Position numbers and translations under genes: made by a program
Source of the DNA: Brasenia schreberi
Taxonomy: Eukaryota; Streptophyta; Magnoliopsida; Nymphaeales; Cabombaceae
Direction: 5' to 3'
Assembly: GCA_036023115.1 (NCBI GenBank)
Contig: JAYKKT010000061.1
Coordinates: forward strand, 17,645,501-17,709,500
DNA: 64,000 nucleotides
Part shown: in pieces, positions 1-9,998 of the stretch
Layout of the letters: every line of letters begins with the position of its first letter
Numbering within the stretch: the stretch's first letter is position 1
Notes under the pieces: model-generated
Databases searched by the model: none
Told to the model about the DNA's origin: nothing
What the model saw: the letters and a program-made list of their open reading frames with translations, nothing else

Positions 1-657
1 AATGACACCCTCTTCAAAAATGAGATGATGGTAAAGTTATGTAATACGTATGACATAACTCACCACTTCTCGTCGCCCTACTACCCTCAAGGCAACGGCC
101 AAGCCGAAGCCACCAATAAGACTCTCATAAGCATTATTGAGAAAACTTTAGAGAAGGGTAGGACGTGGCATGAGAAGTTGGATGAAGCCTTATGAGCTTA
201 TAGGACTTTCATCCGAACTCCCACAAATGTCACGCCATTTGAGTTGGTCTATGACACAAACGCCATTCTTCCCATTCATACCAAACTGCATTCATTTCAT
301 ACATCACTTGCACTCGACCTTTCCCTAGAGACACTTCAGCATGCTAGAATGGCCGAGCTTGATTTATTGGATGAGAGAAGGCTCCTTGCCATGGATCATG
401 CACATGCATACCGACAAAGGGTAGCCCGACATTATGAGAAGCATATGAAGCCTCGCCACTTTAAAGGGGGAGACCTTGTGCTAAAAATCATCCAATATCG
501 TGGCCCACATCCACTTGGAAAGTGGCAGCCCAAGTGGGATGGTCCTTATGTTATACGTGGAACCGCCACGAACTACGCCTACTGGTTAGTCGATGTTGAG
601 GGTAGGAATTTAGCAGACCCTATGAATGCCCAATATTTGAAAAAATACCATGTGTAG
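1..657 (+). pseudogene. Ty3/gypsy polyprotein, 3' end (integrase core end and C-terminal domain)
   Basis: Frame 1 reads as the end of a plant Ty3/gypsy integrase. The end of the catalytic core is visible as SPYYPQGNGQAEATNKTL, which holds the glutamate of the D,D-35-E triad. It is followed by AYRTFIRTPTNVTPFELVYD and then by a C-terminal domain with the GPY-type motif (KWDGPYVI) typical of Ty3 integrases. The frame ends with a stop at 655-657. It is broken by an in-frame TGA at 193-195, probably a mutated TGG, so this copy is dead. The 5' part of the element (gag, protease, RT, RNase H) lies upstream of the window. The family assignment is firm; the exact lineage is not resolved. Confidence 0.9.
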
Positions 658-1825
658 GCTCTAAGCTAAGTCTTATTACGAAAAGATTTTGAAAAAAATC
701 TCCTTTGAAACTTCGTGAGTGAGGGTCAAGGTAGATCGTGCAATCCTGAATGAGAGAATCGATGCTTGTGAAAAAGAAGAGTTTTAAAAAACAAAGGGGT
801 TATACTTCAAAATCCTTCCTCTTACAAAAGAGGGCCTGCTTCAAAATAGCAAGATACTTGCAAGTAGTACGTGCTATTTCTAAATAGGTTGATCTGGGAT
901 GAATCGAGTAGATCCTTGGGATAAGTCCTTCCCCTCTTCTCTTCTCTTCCCCAAAAGGAAAACTTGGCCAAAAAGCAAAAAGGGAAATCTCTACAAAAAT
1001 CTTTTTCTCAAAAGAAAGCTGAATCCAAAAGAAAAATCGTTTCTTCTATGGAAAAGAGGGAAAAAAGAAAAAATACTCCCAAAGGGAGACCCTCTATGAA
1101 AAACAGAAAAAAAATAGCCAAAAGCTCAAAAAGAGCAATTTTCTGCCTCTTTGCCTCAAACCACGGGACACTTCAGAAGGGACCGTGGTAATTCTTTCCC
1201 CATCCCTGCGACTTATCCCAAGTGAAGAAAGGTTCATTTCAAGGAATCCTAAAGTAAAAATAGGATTTACTCGCTTGAATCTCATTTTGTTTGAGAATTA
1301 GACGTTTTGAGTAAAGCATAGGAATTTTGAAATATTGCTTGATTTTCTTATAAAACCTCCGCTAGATTAGCAAGTGTTAAGACTCAAGTAAAGGGAAACA
1401 CGAAAAGCCGAAATCCCTAGGATTGAAGCTAAAAGGAGTTTTCCTCTTTCAAAAATAAATTTAGAAAATCTCGAACATCGAGCAACATAAGACAAGCTCA
1501 CTTGGTGCAGCAGGTCTTCATAAGACTCCCAAGTTCGACCATTCCATTAAGTCTCTAGGAAACCATACTTCCTAGTATGTCATTCCATGCCATCCATTCA
1601 TATGTGTACGCATGAACACTTACACAATCCCGTTCAGGACTAGCACCACATTAGGTAAAGCCCCCTTTGGCGAAAATCCCCTCTTACTGGGCACAAAAGA
1701 AAACATTTTCTCAAAACTGGGACCATCCCATATTCTCGAGGATGAGTCCAGGGAGAAATTAAACAGGGGTGTTGTCTTCTTCACCATTATCCAAATAAAT
1801 TTAGATAATGCCAAAGAGGGGCATC
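658..1825 (+). other. Untranslated region between gypsy integrase and 3' LTR
   Basis: About 1.2 kb of A- and AG-rich sequence with no recognisable coding content. It ends in a purine-rich tract (ccaaagaggggcatc at 1811-1825) directly before a TG dinucleotide. That arrangement is the usual polypurine tract and LTR start of plant Ty3/gypsy elements. The short open frames here are lysine-rich products of the A-rich composition and are not called as genes. Confidence 0.6.
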
Positions 1826-2379
1826 TGTAAATACCCCAAAATCAAACGAATTTCAAAAGCAAACACCTAGCTTGAAAATCCTTTTCAAAACCAGACTCTG
1901 GAGTTTTCAAAAACTCAGGAGTTGTAAAAGCTTTAAATTTTTGTTTAAACCCCGTTCAAATTGAAAATTTCTCAAACATGGGCTAAGCCCCAATTTTGTA
2001 AAAACCCAAAATCCAACAGGTGAAGCTTGAATCAAAAGTAGCCTCAAGAGCAAGTTCAAAAGCCCAAGAAGCCCTCTGGCCTGACAAAAGCAGGATCAAA
2101 AGGAAAATGGAGAGCCTAGGCCAGGAGCAGACTTCAAGCCCAGAGCATCAAACATCAAGCCAAGAGCATCCACCAAATCAACAAAAATCCAAGCCATAAA
2201 TATCAAAAACCATGCAAAACGAAGTCCAGAAAGGTGAGAAGGAGTTCAGACGACAAAGTTGGAGAAAACCCAGCATAAGACGGAGCGTTGATGAAGCCAG
2301 GGCCAGCACAAATCGTCCGTCTCGAAACGCCAAGAAGGACTGAAGAAAACAAAATTTGGATTGATTTTGAACCCAAATA

Positions 2380-2540
2380 TCTAGATCCAGACCCAAATAG
2401 TATTTGGATTGGATCTAGATATCAAATATCCAAGATCCAAACCCAATTAATATTTAAATCGAATCTAGATCCCAAAATATCTGAGATCCAGACCCAAATA
2501 GTATTTGGATCAGATCTAGATTCCAAGACCCATATCCAAG
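2380..2540 (+). repeat. Imperfect tandem repeats upstream of the LTR TATA box
   Basis: Variants of a unit containing 'gatccagacccaaatagta' and 'tttggat...gatctagat' recur at about 2383, 2430 and 2484. They lie 20-180 bp upstream of the TATA-like element at 2557, where LTR enhancer repeats are often found. A related 'ggatccagacc...ggatctgat' sequence occurs at 38575-38670, which suggests the same repeat family exists elsewhere in the locus. Confidence 0.5.
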
Positions 2541-3539
2541 ACCCACCTCATTTGCCTATAAATAGAGGTGAGGGGGTCCCCAAAAGAGGTTCACCTGAAA
2601 TCCAAGAGAGGCTTGAGAAGAGAGTGAGTGAGTGGTGGGCCATAGCCATGTGGGCTTGATCAAGGGTGTGGGTTCAAGCTTGTATGAACCTAAACCTAGT
2701 CGAGGGCTGCAACAACGTGAAGGAGTGGCTGCAACCGAAGTGGAGGCATGGGCTATGCGCGGTGGACCGGCTCCAAGAGGTAGGTCTCCCTAAACCCACC
2801 CTAATCTATCCTAAACCATCTAACCTACCCCACTAAACCTCACCCTAAATTAGCCTAAACCTAATCACTCTCACCTAAACCGACTCAAACTACTCATAAT
2901 CATCCTAAACCTAAAACCCATCAAGCGCAGCTGCACTCGGTTTGAACCGTGCCCTACATGCCCCTAGCGCTGCAGCCTAGCGCTACCCTGCGCGCCCTGT
3001 CATGCCCTAATGCCCCGTGCACCATATCATACCCGGCTACCACAGCGCCCCGCCGCGTCCTGCTGCTGCGCCCCGCGTGCCCTGTCACACCCCTAGCACC
3101 TCGCGCGCCCTATCACACTCGGTGCCTAGCGCCGAGTTGATGCACCCTGTTGCCGCACCACACCAACTTACCTTAGACAGCCCCAACCCAGCTGCACCCC
3201 TTTTCCATAGAGTCGGTTAGGACCAGCCCCCCATCCTGCCGTGACTTACCTTAGCCAACCCTATCACTTGGCCGAACCAAGCCCCTCCTAGGCCTAAGCA
3301 CCCGGTTGCCCCCAAGCACCCCCTCTAAAGCTTAAACTGTCACGTCCAACCCCACCTAGGGAGACCTATCGATTGGCTGCCAAGGTGGAATGATTCAAGC
3401 ACATTGAGAGGAAAAGCCGACCACTTTTAAGTGTTTAAATTCAGTTTTTACCTTACTCCTTTAAAGTTCAATTCAATTCGATCTGGGGTTGTAATAATGG
3501 AGCGTGGACTCCCTCCGAAATGTAATATTGGTGCTTGAT

Positions 3540-4270
3540 ACACAAAGCCACACATGCACACTTGAGCCTCTTTGCTCTTAAACGTACACAAGACACCCAC
3601 GTGCACTTGAGCCTTTCTGCTCTTAATTGCACACTATTGCACACACATTGAGCATTCGCTCTTACTCCAAAGACTTTAGGAAAAGCCGTGTGAGTTGCAA
3701 TTTAATTTGGGTTGTTACATTCAAGTTGTGTGAGTTTGTCATTTAAGCTTCCACACATACACACACAAGTACTTGAGCACTTGCTCCATACCCTCACGCA
3801 CATTTTGAGTCTTTGTTGCTCATAAGATATAGCATATTTCTATATTTTCCAACTGTGTGGGTTTTACATTCAAGTCGTGTGAGTTTGTCATTTAAGCTTC
3901 CACACTTGCACACAAGAGCACTCGAACACTTGCTCTACACTCTCACGCATATTTTGGGCCTTTGTTGCTCATAAGATATAGTGTATCTATATACTTTCAA
4001 GCTGCGTGAGTTTTATAATCCAAGTTGTGTATGCAATTACATTTTCGGGTGGTTCAATTCCAATTGTGTGAGTTGTCTTTCCATTTACACACCAAGAGCA
4101 CTCACTCACATTGAGCCTTTCCGCTCTTATATACTTATATTTCAATTTTGGCAAGTTCAATTCAAGTCATGTGAGTTTGTCATTTAAATTCTACACTACA
4201 CACACGCGTGCATTGAGCCTTTTTGTTCTTAAATATATAAGTATATTTCAATTCCGCAATTTATATTCAA
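3540..4270 (+). repeat. Degenerate interspersed repeat (TTGAGCCTTTNTGCTCTTA-type units)
   Basis: A motif close to ttgagcctttctgctctta recurs at about 3564, 3606, 3650, 3773, 3805, 3928, 3955, 4112 and 4212. It alternates with a second motif, gtgtgagtttgtcatttaa, and with short cacaca-rich stretches. The block looks like a degenerate higher-order repeat of about 100-150 bp units. No coding sequence is apparent. Confidence 0.6.
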
Positions 4271-4700
4271 GTCGTATGAGTTGCTTTCAATTCGAGCCTA
4301 GCTCACATCATATCAAACCCGAAAAGTATTCGTACATCATTGCATTCACGTATTTTCAAAGAGAAAACCCCGAAACTACGCTCAAACTCGCTAAATTTAG
4401 GCCACTTGAAACACACACATCCGGCCTAAATAGCTTAAAAACTCAAAGACTTGGATTCGAACAACCCCCGTAATAAAAACTGCAATTTAGGCATACATCG
4501 AAACATTTACTTTTCTTTTCAAAAGTATACGTTTGTTTAGATCAAAAAGGTTTTTCTAAGCACTTAAACTGACCCTTGAGCATCGGTTCAAGAAGGTTTC
4601 AAGCGAAAAGATCTCGCTTGCTCACAATCGCCCTTTTAAAACATCAGATATCTTAAAAACTTTGCTAGCTTGAGCAAGCTAGCTAGCACGCCCCTAAAAG

Positions 4701-5640
4701 CGACGTAAACTCGAAAAGGTTCATTCCCAGCTTCAAAACCAAGAGTGAGAATTTTCATGCTTACAACCTTTATCGTGCATCTCACCAATGAGCCTCGCCA
4801 CCATCAGGATTACCCTCAGCCTTGGCCTTCACCCAACCCATACTCTCTTATTTATTTATTGTCATCCCTTTCTCTCTCCTTCTCCCTTTCTCCATAAAAC
4901 CACATCATGCCCTAATGTGACCCTTCGATTGTGGACCCTACTAATTGTTGTGTAACCTGGTCTCTTCATGGGAACTCCCTCATAATTATATTACTTAGTT
5001 CGAGGTCCTGAGGCACTCTTTGCTTTCATGCTTAATAAGAGTATCACATCTGAGTAATAACCGTATCGTGTACCTTTTTTGCTATTAATATAACTTACAT
5101 TGCTTTCTTTTAAGTTTCTTTAACTATTACTTCCAACCGACCTTCCTCATTCCCCAATCATTAGTCTTAAGCTTTCATTGAATTGCTTCTTCCTTTATGA
5201 AGGTTTGCTTGGTCATACTCGAGGTAGCACTGGTCGCGAGTTTTGAGGAGTTGGGTGATTCAAATGCTAGAGCATGACAACATATTTGGTTCGACTCAAA
5301 GTATTGTGAGAGAATGCAGGACATATCTCTTGTATTAATAGTAGAAAGGTAACTTACCCTTGTCAATGTTGCCTATCTTGACAACTTGGTCACTAACACG
5401 TGGATGGTCGGTGACTATGTTCATCATGAAAAAGAGAAGTCAAAATCCATACAAACCATATTGAGATGGCGTTAGGTATTTTACCATGCATTGACACATG
5501 ACTTATCAGGCTCAAAAAGTTGGTAGCTCATCTTCATACTCTTATTGCACGTCTTCATGAAGGATTTGACTGATTAACAGGTGAAATCTATTTTAGAGTA
5601 CAAGGCATTAGTGAGCACATAGATGCTTGAGAGAATAATT
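4701..5640. other. No gene recognised
   Basis: AT-rich sequence with no open frame of recognisable homology. Part of it probably belongs to the gypsy-related material on both sides, but no boundary could be defined. Confidence 0.4.
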
Positions 5641-6000
5641 GCAACCTTACTAACAAGCATATGGAACACTTTGAGAAGCATTTCTATCAAACAGAGTGTG
5701 CTATATTAACCCAAATGCAAAAACTAAAGGAGAGAATTGCTACGACACTCCTAGTGAGACAAGCTTCAAATGATTCTCAAGATGAAATATAGACTTGACT
5801 AGAGGAGTTGAGAGACGGTAAGTTAATGAGAGTAGCTATGAGAATAGCGAAAAAAGTAGATCACCCTCAATGCATCAAGGTTCACAAGCCTAAGGCTTTC
5901 ATAGGTAACCGTGATGTGCAGCTGGTGGAAAATTTCTTGCAACAAATGAAACAAATCAAACTATATCTCAACCTCTCCCATTTAGCCTTACCTACACCTA
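5640..6000 (+). pseudogene. Ty3/gypsy gag fragment
   Basis: A short open frame beginning at 5808 contains VHKPKAFIGNRDVQLVENFL. This matches the well-conserved start of plant Ty3/gypsy gag (pattern xxPKxFxGxRDxxELxNFL). The upstream 170 bp has an amphipathic, coiled-coil-like composition but is interrupted by stops, including a TAG just before the recognisable part. The similarity disappears after about 6000. It is a decayed fragment with no LTR attached. It may come from the same family as the element at the window start, but no continuous element can be traced. Confidence 0.6.
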
Positions 6001-7449
6001 GGAATCTAAGCAACGGCTCACATTACTTGGCTAGTCCAAGGTTTCATAAACTCATTAAACAACTAGTTTGAAGAGTTCGATTTATTCAAACAAGCAATTC
6101 TGGTGACACGAGAGATCAACCATTACTTAACATAACAAGAACTTCAACGAAAAGAATCCAAACAGACTCACATCGCATAAAAAAAGTGTTCACCTACACA
6201 ACTAAATCAATATAAGAAAGCTTATTAACAAAGTAATAAATCAAATAATGCCTATACACGCCTAAAGTGGAGTTGCATCACAGTTGGATTGTGAAAATTT
6301 TAAACATCACATATGTACTTATTGATCTCTAAACAAATGTTACGAGTAGATGAATCTTGTATAAAGTCAATTACATTGAATATTCACTTCTTTACTTCTT
6401 CTCTTCTACAAGAATGAAAGCAAAAGTAATAGAAGAATTGAAAAATATGTAATATGTAAATCATGATACATTTGTCGTACACCAATTGTTTGCTAAACCT
6501 TCTTAAAAGTGCCAGTTTACACATAAGGTTTACTTGTATTTCTAATTTTGCCTTATCTATTACATCACACATATATATACACGTCATAATAGTTTTCTAT
6601 TCACTATCCACCATTCGCATAATCTTAATCAATGATATAGTCATCCTAAAAAATATATATCACTTATTGAAAAAGTTAACATTAAAAACAATATCAACTA
6701 TAATGATCTCCTCCCTTTTCTGCAACCAACTTATGAAACTACTCAGTAGAAATAAACAAAATTTTCACTCCATCCTTATGTATGACAAAACTTTGAATAG
6801 CAATGATGATCATAATAAACCTTGTCATTGCAAGCCTAATGAATTCTTTATCAATAGTATAGATTCTCATCAAATACAATACAAATAAAAGATTATAAGT
6901 AAATATTGTGACATTTCTACATGTGCCAATAGCTAGATTATTTTCATTCATCCTACTAAAATCCTTGAGAATCAAGTCTATGAACTATTCAAAACATGGG
7001 ATCCACAATAAGGACGGATAGTTCAATTCATGCAACTTACCAATTGCACTATAAGGGACAATACTGCTAGTATTCAATAATTGAAAATATTTTTCACTTA
7101 CTTCCTCTACAACTTCTATAAAAATAAGGAGTAAATTGTCTGCAGTCTTGTCAATATTTTAGGATAAGTTAGGTGATTTGAAAAATAATCTCTTTTGGAC
7201 AATAGACAAAAAATTTATTAAATACTTGTTTTGGTCATCTGTCCACCCTTTAGCCATAATAGAATAACTTATAATTTTCTATGACTTCTTAAATTCAAAA
7301 GTCAATTCAATAACAAGTCAACCTATTTTTAAGTAATCTATCACTCAAAGCATGATAAACAAGCACCCTAAATCTGATCTTATACTAACTATAACATCTA
7401 TTGTGCCTTGAAAGAAAAATGGATTTACATTAAAAAGGTAGGTAATTTT
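6001..7449. other. AT-rich intergenic spacer, nothing recognised
   Basis: Strongly AT-rich sequence with many stops in all frames. No protein, RNA or terminal-repeat signature was recognised. Confidence 0.5.
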
Positions 7450-7467
7450 TAGATAAGAACTCGATAC

Positions 7468-7660
7468 TACTACAACTACAACTAAGCCTTTTCCCATACT
7501 AGATGGGGTCAGCTACATGGATTCTTTGTTTTTTTTTTTGTAGAATTCATGTTAAGTCCGACAAAGTTTTACGCTGGCTGTCGGAAGCCTAACACAACCC
7601 TCCTCCTTTTTCCGGGCTTGGGACCGGCCATGAAAGGGTGATTCCTTACATAGGCGGAGT
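7468..7660 (-). mobile_element. Short RTE-derived non-autonomous retroelement, copy 1
   Basis: On the minus strand this ~193-bp element begins with the 5' end of the local RTE LINE (the region with 'gtgttaggcttccgacagcc') and ends with the LINE 3' end (gtagctgaccccatctagta...ggcttag) plus a short (TTG)n-like tail. About 3 kb of the LINE, including all coding sequence, is absent. An 18-bp direct repeat, tagataagaactcgatac, flanks it (7450-7467 and 7661-7678), so it inserted as a unit by target-primed reverse transcription. A T-rich run at about 7530 lies at the junction. Confidence 0.85.
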
Positions 7661-7678
7661 TAGATAAGAACTCGATAC

Positions 7679-9385
7679 AATTTAGATAAATTTTCTCAGT
7701 TACTTCTTTTGAAGCTATAGATGATTTAATACATTGTTGAACTTCAAAGTCAATAATGATGGAAAAAGAAAGCATCAGTTGTGCACTACTGCTTTACCAC
7801 TACTATCCTTCATTGGGCAAAACAAGGCCTTTTATTACGAAACAAGAACCAACTCCATCGCTATATCATAAGAACTTATACTCTTATCCTTTTCTTGTCA
7901 TGTTCTTATATGTTCAATGATCTCTCTTTATTCTATATCTCTCTAGGAGCTTACTTTAGAGGTTAAGACATGTCCAATGACTTATTTCTATTCTCTATGT
8001 ATCAACCTTCAACTCTCTTCAGTAGCCTTTAAAAGTTGTTTCATTTCATACTTCACAATTGTAGGTGCACGACTAGAAGCACTAGCATATGTTTTTATTC
8101 CTAAAAATGATACTTCACAAAGGAAATACATATATACTTGATGTTATAGCAGAAAATGCATATGTTTATAAGCATATTACCTCCATATAATGGATTACAA
8201 TACTTTGGATAAGATTGATCTAACACCATTCACATTGAATATAAAAAGAGGCTTGAAAAAAGTGAAAAAGTTCCTAAATTTTTCTAGTGGAAAAGTATTG
8301 AAAAACCAAAGGAAGTATGTCATCAGTTTCACAAAAATCCCATAGATTTTCAAAAGTTTGGGAGAAAATATTTAAGTTCGGACAAATTCAAGTAGAAGAG
8401 AGTTACATAGAGGGTTAGAAAACTACATATTTGGAAACTCTTAGAATACAAAACAAAGAATTTAAAACTCTCCTATTATCAATTTTTCATGATATCCGGT
8501 GCTGACTCATATTGTATGAGTCCTATTGTATGATACGATGAGATAGGACATCATATCATACAATGTAACTCAATAGGGCCAAAATTTAATCAACTACCAT
8601 TCATGTAGGGTATTGATACATAATAAAATAGTATTCATATGATACGATTTCGATAACATGGTTTGCTTTGAGAAACAGTTACATTAGCTTGGTTTGAGGT
8701 TGATTAGAACCGAACAAAACAACAATTGAGTACGAACACTCTTTGCTCACTGAAACACATTTTGTTCGAATTGAACAGTGCGTGGTGTCCTAGCCACATA
8801 CTTGCTTTTGACTTTTCTTCGCTCTTCTTGTAGCCTATACAATGAATGCCACTGACTATACAATTCAATCCCCAACTTCTTCTTGGTTACCTTGAACATC
8901 CTTTGCGATACTAATAACATTCCACAACATTAGCTAGGATTTGAACCCAACGAAGGACCACCCTTCTCAACACTCATTTCCAAACCCAAGACCATTGTAT
9001 CCCACCTCCCAAAGTTATGGGGATGGAGATCATCTCCGAGGCTGGTTTTGATGTTATATCACCTTCACTATCAATATACGCGGTCGGGGCCCGAACTAAG
9101 GGGTGCCAATTCTTCTCCTGGCGCGATCAGGCACCTCCTTAAGAGGTCCGTATGAAGAAGTTCCAGGCTCCTACTTCCTGGAGCTCCTCAAAAGAAGAAA
9201 CGGATTCGCCCGCGACACGCCAGTGTTCAGGCTTCCTTTGAAGCTACTGTCGTAAAGAACACCGGCGAAGAAGAAGTCAACAACAAGAAACGACGCGCCC
9301 GGAAAACGAACTCCGGGAACTCGGAACCAACGCTTCCTTCCTTCATCCCTTACTAAGTGATCTACCTGAAACCGTGGGCTTCCCC
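7679..9385. other. Spacer and probable promoter/5' UTR of the kinase gene
   Basis: From 7679 to about 9000 the sequence is AT-rich without recognisable genes. At 8515-8600 there is a cluster of inverted 'gtatgatacgat'-type words that resembles decayed hAT termini seen elsewhere in the window. From about 9060 the composition shifts to GC-rich, consistent with the promoter-proximal region and 5' UTR of the kinase gene starting at 9386. No convincing TATA box was identified, and the transcription start is not determinable. Confidence 0.4.
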
Positions 9386-9998
9386 ATGGATTCGTCTTCC
9401 ACTTCCCGGAAATCCAAGAGATCTCCGGCGCCGGATATGTACTCCACGGTCGTCATCCACTCCGATGACGACGGCGATCGGCAGAACGAATCCGACCTTT
9501 ACGCCACCGTCGTCCGAAGGGACGACGTCGACAACGAGTCGGATGATTCTTACCTTCCTCCGCTCCTCCAACGCCTCCCGAAGGACTTTGGCATCGCCGT
9601 TGACGACGACGACGAGGATGACGCCGGAGGTTCCGGCACCGTCGTGATCCGGCGCGACAGAATGGCCCGGAAACCCTACTTCAAGGAGCGGAATTGGGGG
9701 GTTTCGAGGAGGGCCGACGAAGAGGACGATCCCTACTCTACGTTCGTTGTGAAGACGAGCGATGGGAGTCCTCGCGATTCGTTCCTCGGGTCGGCCATCC
9801 GCCGGACGGGCGGTGGCGGGCGGACGTTGGAGCGGCAGAGAGGGGTGGAGCTAGGGTTCCTGCAGCAGAGGAAGGATGGGCTTGGTGTGGACGAGGAGGT
9901 GAGGAAGTCGGTCAGAAAGGGATCGGTCAGCTCTGTTCCTGATAGCGTGGTTGTGAGGGAGGATCCATCGACGAAGTATGAGTTACTCAATGAACTCG
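9386..9998 (+). CDS. SIK1: Kinase exon 1 (N-terminal acidic region)
   Basis: Encodes residues 1-204 plus one base. It is GC-rich compared with everything around it. The product is rich in D, E, R and S, and carries four short repeats of the form Y/G-x-T-V/F-V: YSTVVI (19-24), YATVVR (39-44), GTVVIR (84-89) and YSTFVV (117-122). The kinase fold begins at KYELLNELG just before the donor (ctcg|gtaagt). The ATG at 9386 is preferred; the frame is open a few codons upstream but has no earlier ATG. Confidence 0.93.

Larger units (their letters stand above)
1826..4700 (+). repeat. Probable Ty3/gypsy 3' LTR (right end uncertain)
   Basis: The sequence starts TGTAAATACCCC right after a polypurine tract, as expected for a plant gypsy LTR. 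A TATA-box-like element (tataaataga, 2557-2566) lies about 730 bp inside and could be the LTR promoter. The next 2 kb has a C-rich low-complexity block (about 2930-3320) and repeated motifs (3540-4270). The second LTR is outside the window, so the 3' boundary cannot be confirmed; 4700 marks only where the recognisable repeat character fades. The true LTR may be shorter, and part of this could be a different repeat. Confidence 0.5.

Noticed and set aside
1612..1830. Overlapping frames on both strands before the LTR
   Set aside because: Composition-driven frames in the untranslated end of a gypsy element, with no motif.
9374..9385. Start of the kinase at an upstream GTG in the same frame (9374)
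   Set aside because: Nuclear plant genes start at ATG; the first ATG of the frame is at 9386.
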